This document shows, one piece after another, positions 25,212-35,000 of a stretch of 64,000 nt of DNA. Source of the DNA: CADEFQ01 sp050185195 (GTDB lineage: Bacteria; Pseudomonadota; Gammaproteobacteria; Steroidobacterales; Steroidobacteraceae); the NCBI GenBank assembly GCA_050185195.1, contig JBFWZQ010000007.1, forward strand, positions 62,001 to 126,000. Reading direction: 5' to 3'. Within the stretch, counting starts at the first letter, position 1. Each line of letters starts with the position of its first letter. Under the pieces are notes generated by a model. The model saw nothing but the letters and a program-made list of their open reading frames with translations. It made no database searches and was not told the origin of the DNA. The position numbers and the translations under genes were made by a program.

Positions 25212-25877
25212 ATGGGTAATTTCACGACGCTGATGGCCCGCGACGGCCACGAATTCCAGGCCTATGTCGCGGCCCCGCAGGCGAGGCCCCGCGGCGCCGT
25301 GGTCGTGATCCAGGAAATCTTCGGCGTGAACCGCAGCATCCGTGCGGTCGCCGACGACTATGCCGCGCAGGGCTACACCGCCATCGCGCCTGCCCTCTTC
25401 GATCGCGTGCGCCGCGGCATCGAGCTCGGCTACAGCGCCGAGACGACGCAGGAAGGCCTCGGCTACATGAAGCAGGTGGGCAAGGAGCAGTTCCTCGCCG
25501 ACGTGGGCGCCGCGATCAACGTGGTGAAGGGCTCCGGCAAGGTCGGCATCGTGGGCTACTGCTGGGGCGGCACCATCGCCTATGTCGCGGCGTGCCGGCT
25601 GCCGGTCGCCGCCGCCGCCAGTTACTACGGGTCCAGCATCCCGAAGTTCCTCGACGAGGCGCCGAAGTGCCCCGTCATCTACCACTTCGGCGAGCGCGAC
25701 ACGAGCCTGCCGCCCGCGACCGTCGCGGCGATCCGGGCCGCGCATCCGGCCGGCGTGTTCCACGCGTATCCGGCGGACCACGCCTTCGGCAATGCCGATC
25801 GCCCGCAGTACGACGCGCCGAGCGCGCAGGTCGCGCGCGAGCGCACGCTCGCTTTCTTCGCCGAGTTCGTCGGCTGA
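25212..25877 (+). CDS. Dienelactone hydrolase family protein
   Basis: A 221-residue alpha/beta hydrolase of the dienelactone hydrolase family, cytoplasmic. The nucleophile elbow is GIVGYCWGGTIAY with Cys instead of Ser, which defines the family. The acid is the Asp in FGERDTSLP, and the His is in PADHAFGNADR. The Glu of VIQEIFGVNR, which orients the cysteine in the resting enzyme, is present. It opens carboxymethylenebutenolide-type lactones in aromatic degradation, but many members have other ester substrates. It lies 19 bases after the FAH gene and 17 bases before gabD, in the same orientation, so it is probably in the same operon. Confidence 0.92.
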   Translation: MGNFTTLMARDGHEFQAYVAAPQARPRGAVVVIQEIFGVNRSIRAVADDYAAQGYTAIAPALFDRVRRGIELGYSAETTQEGLGYMKQVGKEQFLADVGAAINVVKGSGKVGIVGYCWGGTIAYVAACRLPVAAAASYYGSSIPKFLDEAPKCPVIYHFGERDTSLPPATVAAIRAAHPAGVFHAYPADHAFGNADRPQYDAPSAQVARERTLAFFAEFVG

Positions 25878-25894
25878 CCATCGAGGATCCCGCC

Positions 25895-27349
25895 ATGAAA
25901 CTGCAAGACACGTCGCTGCTTCGGCAGCAGTGCCATATCGACGGCCAGTGGACGGGCGCGGATTCGGGCGGCGTGCTCGATGTCACGAACCCGGCCACCG
26001 GCGACAGGCTCGGCACGGTGCCGAATGCCGGCACGGCGGAAACACGGCGTGCGATCGAGGCGGCCGCGCGTGCGTTCCCGGCATGGGCCGCGCGCACCGC
26101 GAAGGACCGCGGCAACATCCTGCGTCGCTGGAGCGAGCTGATGCTCGCGAACCAGGACGACCTCGCGACCCTGATGACCGCCGAGCAGGGCAAGCCGCTC
26201 GCGGAGTCGAAGGGCGAGATCGCCTACGCGGCGTCGTTCCTCGAGTGGTTCGGCGAGGAAGCCAAGCGCCTCTATGGCGACGTGATCCCGGGCCACCAGC
26301 CCGACAAGCGCCTGCTCGTGCTGCGCCAGCCGGTTGGTGTCGTCGCCGCCATCACGCCGTGGAATTTCCCGTCGGCGATGATCACGCGCAAGGCGGGTCC
26401 CGCGCTCGCCGCGGGTTGCACTTTCGTGTGCAAGCCTGCCACGCAGACGCCCTATTCGGCCTTCGCGCTGGCCGAGCTCGCCGCGCGCGCGGGCGTGCCG
26501 GCCGGCGTGTTCAGCGTCCTCACCGGCAGCGCCACCGAAATTGGCGGCGAGATGACCTCGAACCCGATCGTGCGCAAGCTCACCTTCACGGGCTCGACCG
26601 CCATCGGCAAGAAGCTGATGCTGCAGAGCGCGGCCACGCTGAAGAAACTCTCGCTCGAACTCGGCGGCAACGCACCCTTCATCGTGTTCGACGACGCCGA
26701 CCTCGACGCCGCCGTGCAGGGCGCCATCGCGAGCAAGTATCGCAACACCGGCCAGACTTGCGTGTGCGCGAACCGGCTGCTGGTGCAGGACGGCGTCTAC
26801 GACGCCTTCACCGCGAAACTCACCGAGGCCGTCGCGCGGCTGCGGGTGGGCGACGGGCTGAAGGGCGCCACCGACCAGGGACCGTTGATCGATGCGAAGG
26901 CGCTCGCGAAGATCGAGGAGCACATCAACGACGCGGTCGCGAACGGGGCGCGGGTAGCCTTCGGGGGCCAGCGCCACGCGCTCGGCGGCACGTTCTTCCA
27001 GCCGACCATCCTCACGAACGTGACGCCGAAGATGATGGTCGCGCGCGAGGAGACATTCGGGCCCGTCGCGCCGCTCTTTCGCTTCGGGACCGAGGCCGAG
27101 GCGCTCGCGATGGCGAACGACACCGAGTTCGGCCTCGCCGCGTACTTTTATACGCGCGACCTCGCGCGCTCCTGGCGCGTGCAGGAAGGCCTCGAGTACG
27201 GCATCGTCGGCGTCAACACGGGCATCATCTCCACCGAAGTGGCGCCGTTTGGCGGCATGAAGGAGTCGGGCTTCGGCCGCGAAGGCTCGAAGTACGGCAT
27301 ACTCGATTACACCGAACTGAAGTACGTCTGCGTCGGCGGCGTCGCCTGA
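25895..27349 (+). CDS. gabD: Succinate-semialdehyde dehydrogenase [NAD(P)+]
   Basis: A 484-residue aldehyde dehydrogenase matching GabD in length (482 in E. coli). It oxidises succinate semialdehyde to succinate with NADP. The NAD-binding and catalytic elements are ITPWNFPSAMITRKAGPAL, FTGSTAIGKKLM, LELGGNAPFIVFDDADLD (general base Glu) and NTGQTCVCANR (catalytic Cys). The C-terminal signature is EVAPFGGMKESGFGREGS. A clear GAGGATCC ribosome-binding site precedes ATG 25895. No gabT lies in the window, so the source of the semialdehyde, whether GABA or aromatic breakdown, is open. Confidence 0.93.
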   Translation: MKLQDTSLLRQQCHIDGQWTGADSGGVLDVTNPATGDRLGTVPNAGTAETRRAIEAAARAFPAWAARTAKDRGNILRRWSELMLANQDDLATLMTAEQGKPLAESKGEIAYAASFLEWFGEEAKRLYGDVIPGHQPDKRLLVLRQPVGVVAAITPWNFPSAMITRKAGPALAAGCTFVCKPATQTPYSAFALAELAARAGVPAGVFSVLTGSATEIGGEMTSNPIVRKLTFTGSTAIGKKLMLQSAATLKKLSLELGGNAPFIVFDDADLDAAVQGAIASKYRNTGQTCVCANRLLVQDGVYDAFTAKLTEAVARLRVGDGLKGATDQGPLIDAKALAKIEEHINDAVANGARVAFGGQRHALGGTFFQPTILTNVTPKMMVAREETFGPVAPLFRFGTEAEALAMANDTEFGLAAYFYTRDLARSWRVQEGLEYGIVGVNTGIISTEVAPFGGMKESGFGREGSKYGILDYTELKYVCVGGVA

Positions 27350-27361
27350 CGCGAGGATCCC

Positions 27362-28441
27362 ATGCCGCAGTACCTAGGCACGCCGGACTTGCCGCACGAT
27401 GGCAGCGAGCGCATCGGCGTGCTGCTCGTCAATTCCGGCTCGCCGGATTCGCCCTCGGCGCGCGACATCCGCCGATTCCTGCGCGGCCTGCTGTCCGACC
27501 CCCGGGTGGTCGAGCTGCCACGCTGGCTGTGGCTGCCGATCCTGCACGGCGCCATCCTGCCGTTTCGCCCGCTGCGCAGCCAGCGCCGCTATCGCGAGAT
27601 GTTCGACGCGGGCCGCTCGCCGCTGCTGCACCTGTCCGAAGCGTTGCGCACGGGCCTCGAGCACGAGCTCGCGCAGCGGCTCGCCGCACCGGTCAGCGTC
27701 GCGATCGGCATGCTCTACTCGAGCCCTTCCGTCGATGACGCGATGCGCCAGCTTGTCCACGGGGGCGCGCGCCGGCTGCTCGTGCTGCCGCTCTTTCCGC
27801 AGTACTGCGGCGTGACGACCGGCGCCGTGATCGACAAGGTGGGGCAGGTGCTCGGCAGCCTGCGCTGGGCGCCCGAAGTGCGCTACGTCACCGACTACCA
27901 CGACGATCCCGATCACATCGAGGCGCTGCGCGCGAGCATCGCCGCGCACTGGGCCGCGCACGGCCGCACCGGCCACCTGCTGCTCTCGTGGCACGGCGTG
28001 CCGAGCGCCTACTGCGAGAAGGGCGATCCCTATCACTATCGCTGCCACGCGACGGCACGGCGGCTCGCCGAGGCCCTGCAGCTGCACGATGGCGAGTGGA
28101 GCGTCGCGTTCCAGTCGCGTTTCGGTGGCGGCCGCTGGCTGCGGCCCTACACCGAGGAAGTGCTCGAAGCGCTGCCCGCGCGGGGCGTGCACTCGGTCAC
28201 GGTCGCCTGTCCCGGTTTCGCGATCGACTGCCTCGAGACGCTCGATGAGATCGCCGTCGACGATCGCGCGCGCTTCCTGCGCGTCGGCGGCACGCGCCTC
28301 GACTACGTGCCGGCGCTCAACGCGCGCCCCGAACAGGTCCAGGCGCTCGGCCGCCTCGCCGTCGCGCACACGCGCGGCTGGATCGGCGCCGCCGCGGCGC
28401 GCGCGGCCGGTGGCTTCCCTCGCGTGGTATCGAACACCTGA
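27362..28441 (+). CDS. hemH: Ferrochelatase
   Basis: A 359-residue ferrochelatase that inserts Fe2+ into protoporphyrin IX, the last step of heme synthesis. Family blocks are VLLVNSGSPDSPSARDIRRF near residue 20, PLFPQYCGVTTGAV, LLLSWHGVPSAYCEKGDPY with the catalytic His, FQSRFGGGRWLRPYTEE, and CPGFAIDCLETLDEIA, where the Glu residues are metal-transfer ligands. Its ribosome-binding site GAGGATCC is the same as that before gabD. The stop TGA overlaps the possible CTG start of the next VOC gene. It is an unusual neighbour for catabolic genes, and may simply share a read-through transcript. Confidence 0.96.
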   Translation: MPQYLGTPDLPHDGSERIGVLLVNSGSPDSPSARDIRRFLRGLLSDPRVVELPRWLWLPILHGAILPFRPLRSQRRYREMFDAGRSPLLHLSEALRTGLEHELAQRLAAPVSVAIGMLYSSPSVDDAMRQLVHGGARRLLVLPLFPQYCGVTTGAVIDKVGQVLGSLRWAPEVRYVTDYHDDPDHIEALRASIAAHWAAHGRTGHLLLSWHGVPSAYCEKGDPYHYRCHATARRLAEALQLHDGEWSVAFQSRFGGGRWLRPYTEEVLEALPARGVHSVTVACPGFAIDCLETLDEIAVDDRARFLRVGGTRLDYVPALNARPEQVQALGRLAVAHTRGWIGAAAARAAGGFPRVVSNT

Positions 28442-28485
28442 CCACCCACGGCTCGCCGCTGCTCGGCCGGTTCCTCGAGCTGTCG

Positions 28486-29187
28486 GTGGCGACGGACGAC
28501 ATCCGCGCGTCGGTGGAGTTCTACGAGCGGCTCGGCTTCACGCAGTGCGTGGCGAACGACACCTGGGGCCATCCCTACGGCGTGCTCACCGACGGACGCC
28601 TCGCGATCGGCCTGCACCATTACCGGTTCGCGTCGCCGTCGCTGACATTCGTGCGCGCCGGCATCGCCCGGCACATCGCGGCGATCGAAGCCGCGGGCGC
28701 GCAGATCGCCTTTCGCCGCACCGGCGACGAGGTCTTCAACGAGGTCGGGTTTCGCGACCCGACGGGACACATGGTCACCGTGCTCGAGGCGCGCACCTTC
28801 TCGCCGTCCGGACGCGATCGCGACCAACCGTCCCTGTGCGGGGATTTCATGGAGTACAGCGTACCCGCACGGGATTTCGCGGCGGCGCGGCGACAATGGG
28901 AAACCTTCGGATTCGTCGCGCTGGATGAATGGGACTCGCCCGCGGATGGCCTGCCCTGGCGCCGCCTGCCGCTCACGAGCGATGACCTGAACCTCGCCTG
29001 CCATGCACCGCGGTTCTGCGACCGACCGCTGCTCGTCTTCACGACCGCGGATACCGCCGATCGCCGCGCATGCCTCACCGCGCTCGACGTGCCGTTCGCC
29101 GCGGAACTGCCGTCCACTCTCGATCCCGCGCGTTACGCGCTCGTCGAGAGCCCCGAGGGGCTCGCGATCCTGCTGGCGCCTGCCTGA
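28486..29187 (+). CDS. VOC (glyoxalase/bleomycin resistance) family protein
   Basis: A two-module VOC protein of at least 233 residues. The first module has the VOC pattern IRASVEFYERLGF with FRDPTGHMVTVLEA at its end; the second begins at FMEYSVPARDFAAARRQWETFGF. The GTG at 28486 cuts beta-1: in-frame codons upstream read RFLELSV, the normal beginning of the first module, so translation probably starts earlier. The only upstream start-like codon I see is CTG 28438, which overlaps the hemH stop as CTGA, by analogy with the GTGA and TTGA overlaps elsewhere in the window. Metal ligands are not well preserved in the second module. Function unknown. Confidence 0.75.
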   Translation: MATDDIRASVEFYERLGFTQCVANDTWGHPYGVLTDGRLAIGLHHYRFASPSLTFVRAGIARHIAAIEAAGAQIAFRRTGDEVFNEVGFRDPTGHMVTVLEARTFSPSGRDRDQPSLCGDFMEYSVPARDFAAARRQWETFGFVALDEWDSPADGLPWRRLPLTSDDLNLACHAPRFCDRPLLVFTTADTADRRACLTALDVPFAAELPSTLDPARYALVESPEGLAILLAPA

Positions 29188-29293
29188 TCCAGGCCTCGTT
29201 TCGTCGCAGCCGCGTGTGCCCACGGTGTCCGCCGCCCACGGGACAATCCCATCCCCGCTAGAATCGCTGGCCTCACGTTTCCCCGAGGCCGTC

Positions 29294-31330
29294 ATGCGCA
29301 AAGCCCTGTTCGCCCTGCTGCTCGGTGCCGCACTCCCCACGCTCGCCGACGAAGGCATGTGGACGTTCGACAACTTTCCCGCCACCGCCGTGAAGGAGAA
29401 ATACGGCGCGACCATCGACGGCGCCTGGCTCGACCGGGTCCGCCGCAGCACGATCCGGCTGTCGAACTGCACCGCGTCCTTCGTCTCGCCCGACGGCCTC
29501 ATCCTCACGAACCACCACTGCGTCGAGGCCTGCCTCGCCGAGCTGTCCTCGAAGGAGGCCAGCTACGTGCAGACGGGATTCGTGTCGCGCAACCGCCGCG
29601 AGGAACTGCGCTGCGCGACGCAAGTCGCCGACGTGCTGCAGGCGATGGAAGACATCACGGCCAGGGTGACGGCGGCGGCCGCCGGACTCGACCAGGCTGC
29701 GGCGAACGACGCGCGCAAGCAGGCGCTGACCCGGCTCGAACAGGCCTGCGAGCAGGAATCGAAGCTCAAGTGCGAGAGCGTCACGCTCTACCAGGGCGGC
29801 CAGTATTTCCTCTACAAGTACAAGCGCTACGACGACGTGCGCCTCGTGCTCGCGCCGGAGGCCGACATCGCCTCGTTCGGCGGCGACCCGGACAACTTCC
29901 AGTTCCCGCGCTGGTCGCTCGACTTCTCGCTGCTGCGCGCCTACGAGAACGGCAGGCCCGCGAAGACGCCCGACCATCTGCCGATCCGCTTCGCGGGCCC
30001 GCAGGCGGGCGAACTCGTGTTCGTCTCCGGCCATCCGGGCTCGACCGCACGCCTCGAGACGCGGGCCGAACTCGAGTTCCAGCGTGATGTCGCGTGGCCG
30101 AACTGGCTGCTGCGCTACTCCGAGCTGCGCGGTCGCTACATCGAGTTCGGCAAGACGGGCGAGGCCGCGGCGCGGATCGTCGAGGCGCCGCTCAATTCGC
30201 TCGAGAACGGCATCAAGGTGCGGCGCAAGCTGCTCGACGCCCTGCACGAAGACGCACTGCTCGCGGGCAAGGGCGCGGCCGAGGAGGCACTGCGCGCGAA
30301 GATGGCGGGCGACCCGACGTTCGGCGACCCCTGGGCCGACATCGCGCGCGCCACCGGCATCGAGCGTGGCCTTTACCTGCCGTACCTGTTCCTCGAGGGC
30401 GCCGGCGGCTTCAACAGCGCCACCTTCCGCTACGCGCGCACGCTCGTGCGCGCCGCCGCCGAACGGGGCAAGCCGAACACGGAACGGCTGCGCGAATACA
30501 CGGAGGCCGCACTGCCGCGCGTCGCCCAGCAGACGCTCGCGGACGTTCCCGTGTATCCCGAACTCGAGAACCTGACGCTGTCGTTTTCGCTCGAGCGGAT
30601 GCGCGAGTGGCTCGGCCCCGACCACCCCGTCGTGCGCCAGCTGCTCGCCAAGGATTCGCCGGACGGCCTCGCCGCGCGGCTCATCGCGGGCACCAGGCTC
30701 GCCGACCCCGCCGTGCGCCAGCAGCTCTGGGACGGCGGCGCCGCGGCCATTGCCGCGTCATCCGACCCGATGATCCAGCTCGCGCTCGCGATCGACGCGC
30801 CCTCGCGCGCGGTGCGCAAGCGCTACGAGGACGAGGTCGAGGCCCCGATCGCGGCCGCGTCGGAGAAGATCGCGGCGGCCCGCTTCAAGGCCTACGGCAC
30901 GAACGTCTATCCCGACGCGACCTTCACGCTGCGCCTCAACTACGGCACGGTGGCCGGCTGGAACGAGGCGGGCCGGGACATCGCACCCTTCACGCGCCTC
31001 GAAACGGCGTTCGCGCGTGCCACGGGCAACACGCCCTTCCGCATTCCGGATAGTTGGCAGCAGGCGCGCGCCTCGCTCGACATGCAGACCCCGTTCTGCA
31101 TCTCGACGACCAGCGACATCGTCGGCGGCAATTCGGGCAGCGCGCTGATCGACGCGCAAGGCCGCCTCGTCGGCCTGATGTTCGACGGCAACATCCATTC
31201 GATCTCGGGCAACTACTGGTTCGACAACGCGAAGAACCGCGCCATCGCCGTGCACCCCGCGATCATCCGCGCGGCGTTGCAGGACGTGTACCACGCGGAC
31301 GGTGTGCTCAGGGAACTCGGCGCGCGCTGA
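29294..31330 (+). CDS. S46-family dipeptidyl peptidase (DPP7-like)
   Basis: A 678-residue exported serine exopeptidase that removes dipeptides from peptide N-termini in the periplasm. The signal peptide is MRKALFALLLGAALPTLA. The chymotrypsin-like triad is visible: His in LTNHHCVEAC (74/75), Asp in FGGDPDNFQFPRW (198/200) and Ser614 in VGGNSGSALID. The S1-specificity position, 18 residues after the Ser, is Gly632 in LMFDGNIH; DPP11, which cuts after Asp/Glu, has Arg there, so DPP7-like preference for hydrophobic P1 residues is likelier. Length is a little under the usual 700-720. A TAGAAT box lies about 30 bases upstream. It overlaps the convergent YceI gene by 23 bases. Confidence 0.93.
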   Translation: MRKALFALLLGAALPTLADEGMWTFDNFPATAVKEKYGATIDGAWLDRVRRSTIRLSNCTASFVSPDGLILTNHHCVEACLAELSSKEASYVQTGFVSRNRREELRCATQVADVLQAMEDITARVTAAAAGLDQAAANDARKQALTRLEQACEQESKLKCESVTLYQGGQYFLYKYKRYDDVRLVLAPEADIASFGGDPDNFQFPRWSLDFSLLRAYENGRPAKTPDHLPIRFAGPQAGELVFVSGHPGSTARLETRAELEFQRDVAWPNWLLRYSELRGRYIEFGKTGEAAARIVEAPLNSLENGIKVRRKLLDALHEDALLAGKGAAEEALRAKMAGDPTFGDPWADIARATGIERGLYLPYLFLEGAGGFNSATFRYARTLVRAAAERGKPNTERLREYTEAALPRVAQQTLADVPVYPELENLTLSFSLERMREWLGPDHPVVRQLLAKDSPDGLAARLIAGTRLADPAVRQQLWDGGAAAIAASSDPMIQLALAIDAPSRAVRKRYEDEVEAPIAAASEKIAAARFKAYGTNVYPDATFTLRLNYGTVAGWNEAGRDIAPFTRLETAFARATGNTPFRIPDSWQQARASLDMQTPFCISTTSDIVGGNSGSALIDAQGRLVGLMFDGNIHSISGNYWFDNAKNRAIAVHPAIIRAALQDVYHADGVLRELGAR

Positions 31331-32003
31331 GATCGACCTCGACGTCGAGTCGATCCTCGACCCGCAGCGCGCCGAGCATCACGCTGTAGGGCGCAAGCCC
31401 GAGCGCGCCCTGCGTGACGGGGAAGCGCGCGGTGACGCGCAGGCGATCGGCACCGTGCCGGTCGACCTGCACGGGCGCCTCGATCACGTGGCGCTCGCCG
31501 CGCACCTCGAGTTCGACGCGGGCCTCGAAGCGGCGCGGCCCGCCGGTGAGCGCAACGGCGTGCGCGACGATCTGCGGAAAGCGCCCGGCATCGAGCAGCG
31601 CCTCTCCGAGCATGTTGCGGCGGGTGCCCTCCCGGGCCGACTCGGGCACGGCCGGCGCGAATTCGGGACCGCGTCCGCTGCGCAGCGGCGCATCATCGAC
31701 CGTGAACGTGGCAACGGGCAGGCGAAGTTCGAAACCGCTCGCGGTGAGCGGCTCGCGCAGGTCGATCACGCCCGTGAGCGCCTTCGATGCGATCACGTGG
31801 TTGTGCCCGAGGGACGCCAGCGCGCCGCCCCGGTACGCCAGCACGATCACCGATGATTCGTCGCTGACTACCCGATAGCGGGTGGCACCCGCCGCGGGCG
31901 GCGCCGCGCCCACGGGGGGCGTGCCGGGCGCGGACGGCGGCGCCGCGCGTCGCGCCGCGGGGCAACCGGCCAGGCACAGCGCGGCGAGCATCGCCGCCCC
32001 CAT
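31308..32003 (-). CDS. YceI-domain lipoprotein
   Basis: A 231-residue lipoprotein with a lipid-binding YceI lipocalin-like barrel. The signal ends in a lipobox LCLAGC, with Cys14 as the lipidated residue, followed by a proline-rich linker. The YceI domain begins at TRYRVVSDESSVIVLAYRGG and includes GHNHVIASKALTG, DAPLRSGRGPEF, RNMLGEALLDAGRFP and the C-terminal QGALGLAPYSVMLGALRVED. The start at ATG 32003 has AAGGTGG in ribosome-binding position; a GTG two codons upstream is possible. It diverges from the b561 fusion gene, which carries a second YceI domain, so paired function in polyprenyl or quinone-like lipid handling is possible. Confidence 0.85.
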   Translation of the reverse strand: MGAAMLAALCLAGCPAARRAAPPSAPGTPPVGAAPPAAGATRYRVVSDESSVIVLAYRGGALASLGHNHVIASKALTGVIDLREPLTASGFELRLPVATFTVDDAPLRSGRGPEFAPAVPESAREGTRRNMLGEALLDAGRFPQIVAHAVALTGGPRRFEARVELEVRGERHVIEAPVQVDRHGADRLRVTARFPVTQGALGLAPYSVMLGALRVEDRLDVEVDLSARRVP

Positions 32004-32051
32004 CGCCACCTTGCTAGACTGGCCGTTCTGACCTCCCACGGAGCCGAGCAT

Positions 32052-35000
32052 ATGCCGATCCGCAACACCCTGGAACGCTGGGGCTCGGTCGCCAAGTTCT
32101 TCCACTGGGCCATCGTGGTGCTCGTGGTCACGCAGTTCGTGCTGGCCTTCATCGCCGAAGATCTGCCTCTCGGCATGCAGAAGCTCGCCGTGCTCGCACG
32201 CCACAAGTCGGTCGGCATCACCATCCTCGTGCTCGCGACATTGCGCCTGCTGTGGCGCGCGGCCAATCGCAGCCCCGGGATGCCGGCCGGCATGGCCGGC
32301 TGGGAAAAGCTCGGGGCGCGCGCTGCCCATGCGCTCCTCTACGCGCTGCTGTTCGCCGTGCCGCTCGCGGGCTGGATCATGTCCTCGGCGAAGAACTTCC
32401 CGGTGTCGTGGTTCGGCCTCTTCCAGTTGCCCGATCTCGTCGCCCCGAGCGAGGCCACCTTCGATATCGCACACGAAGCGCACGAGATCCTCGCGTTCAC
32501 GCTGGGCGGAGTCGCGACGCTGCACCTGCTGGCGGCGCTCAAGCACCACTTCATCAACCGGGATTCGGTGTTGCGGCGCATGCTGCCGTTCGCGCGCGTC
32601 CCCATCGTGGCCGGCCTGCTGGTCGCCGGTGGCAGTGGCCTGGGCGACGCGCTCGCCGCGGCACCCGGTGCGGGCACGTGGACGGGCAGCGCCGCGAGCG
32701 GCCGCCTCGAGTTCCGTTTCAGGCAGGCGGGTGCCGCCACCAGCGGCGCCTTCGGCCAGTTCACGGTGCAGCTCGTGACGGCCGCGGACGGCATCCCGAC
32801 CCGGCTGTCGGTGGTGGTCGATACCGGTTCGATCGACACGCAGGACAAAGACCGCGACTCGGCGCTGCGCTCGTCGGATCTCTTCGACGTGAAGAAATTT
32901 CCCCGGGCAAGCTTCGAGGCGAGCCACTTCAAGCGCACGGCCGAGGGCCGCTACGAGGGCACGGGCACCCTGACGATCCGCGACACCGCACGTGAAGTCG
33001 CCCTCCCGTTCACCCTGGCGCCCACGGCCGGTGCCGCAGTGGGCTGGCGGATCGCCGGCGACCTGCCGATCAAGCGCCTCGACTACGGCGTGGGACAGGG
33101 CGAGATGCGCTCGACCGATTTTGTCGACGATGCCGTCACCGTGTCCTGGTCCGTCGTGCTCGGGCTGCCGCTCGGCATCGGCAAGCCGAACCTCGTCGCC
33201 AACGAGTTCTACCGCCGCGCCGCGCGCGATCCCACGCTGCGCCTCACGATCCTGACGGCGCTGTCGCTCGCGCGGCCGCGGGCGCGCAACGACCTCGAGC
33301 GCCGCCTGCTCGAACCGATCGTCGAGCGAGTGTTCGCCGACTACCCGGAACTCGACTACGTCCTCGCGGCCAGGGCCGGCACGCTGCCGCCCAACATCGA
33401 AGTGATCGAGTTCTTCTTCGAACCCGGCGCCTGGCTCGGTGTCGACGAAGCGCAGCAGCACTACCTCTCGGCCAACTACACGCACGTTGCGCGCGACTTC
33501 CTCGCGCGCGGCGCGAACGTGATCGCGCAGCTCGTCGCGAAACGCACCGTGGCGGGCGAGGCGGAGTACTCCCTCGGATCGAATCCCGACGTCACGGTCG
33601 ACCTGCTGCCGCAAATCGACGCGGCACGCGCCGCCGGCCGCGACATCGTGCTGATCGGCGCGGTGCATCCCCGCCTGCCCTTCATGTTCGGCAGCGCCTG
33701 CGTCGACGCGCGGCACATCGACTACCTGATCGATCACCCGCGCTACGACTACGAACTCTACTGCCCGCCGAACCTGCCGCTGCGCACGGTCGACCATGCG
33801 ATCGCGATGCACGCCAGCGCGCTCGTGCGCGACGGCGGCACGCTGCAGATCGGGATCGGCGAACTCGGCGACGCCCTGGTGTACGCGCTGCTGCTGCGCC
33901 ACCAGCAGAACGGGCCATGGCGCGCCGCGCTCGAGGCGCTCGGCGGCAGCGGCCCCGACACGGCGCCCTTTCGCCAGGGGCTCTACGCATGCAGCGAGAT
34001 GCTTGTCGACCAGATGCTCGACCTGCTGCGCACCGGCATCCTGCGGCGGCACGCGTACCCGTCGCTGCCGCTGATGCGGCTGCTCGCGCAGGGCCGCATC
34101 GAAGAGCGTTTCGATGCCACCGTCCTCGAGGCGCTGGTCGACGCAGGCGTCGCCCGTCACCTCGATGCGGCGACCTTCGATGAATTGCGCCGCTGCGGCG
34201 TGTTTCGTGCCGACACGCGCTACCGCGATGGGCAGATCCGCGGCCCGGAAGGCGGCTGGATCACGGCCGACCTGGGCGACGCGGCGTCGCGCCTTGCGAT
34301 CGCCACCCACTGCCTCGGCCGGGAGCTACAGGGCGGTGTCGTCGCACATGCGGCGTTCTTCCTCGGTCCGCGCGGCTTCTACGCGAAACTGCGCGACATG
34401 CCGGAGCGGGAGCGGCGCCGCATCGACATGTGCGGCGTCGGTTTCGTCAACCAGCTCTACGGCGCCGACTACGAGCTGCGCTGCCTGCAACGCCGCGACG
34501 CCCGCTTCGTCAATACCGCGATGATGGTGACGCTGCTTGGCGCGGCGGTCTCCGATACGCTCGAGGACGGTCGCGTCGTGAGCGGCGTCGGCGGCCAGTA
34601 CAACTTCGTGTCGATGGCGCACGCCCTGCCCGGCGCCCGCGCGGTCATGTGCCTGCGCGCGACGCGCGAGAAAACGGGCCGGGTGACCTCGAACATCGTG
34701 TGGAACTACGGGCAGGCGACCGTGCCGCGCCACCTGCGCGACCTCGTCGTCACCGAGTACGGTGTTGCGGACCTGCGCAGTGCGACGGATGCCGAGACGA
34801 TCGCGCGGCTGCTCGACATCGCCGATTCACGCTTCCAGCCCGCGCTGCTCGCACAGGCGCAGGCGGCCGGCAAGATCGCACGCGACTACCGGATCCCTGC
34901 CGCGCGGCAGGGCAACACGCCGGAGCGCCTCGACCGGGCCTTCGCGGGCCCGCGCCAGGCCGGCCTCTTCAGCGACTACCCGTTCGGCACGGACCTGACG

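Noticed and set aside
32004..34310. Minus-strand open frame continuing upstream of the YceI lipoprotein
   Set aside because: The lipoprotein signal and ribosome-binding site fix the start at 32003; the extension is antisense to the b561 fusion gene.
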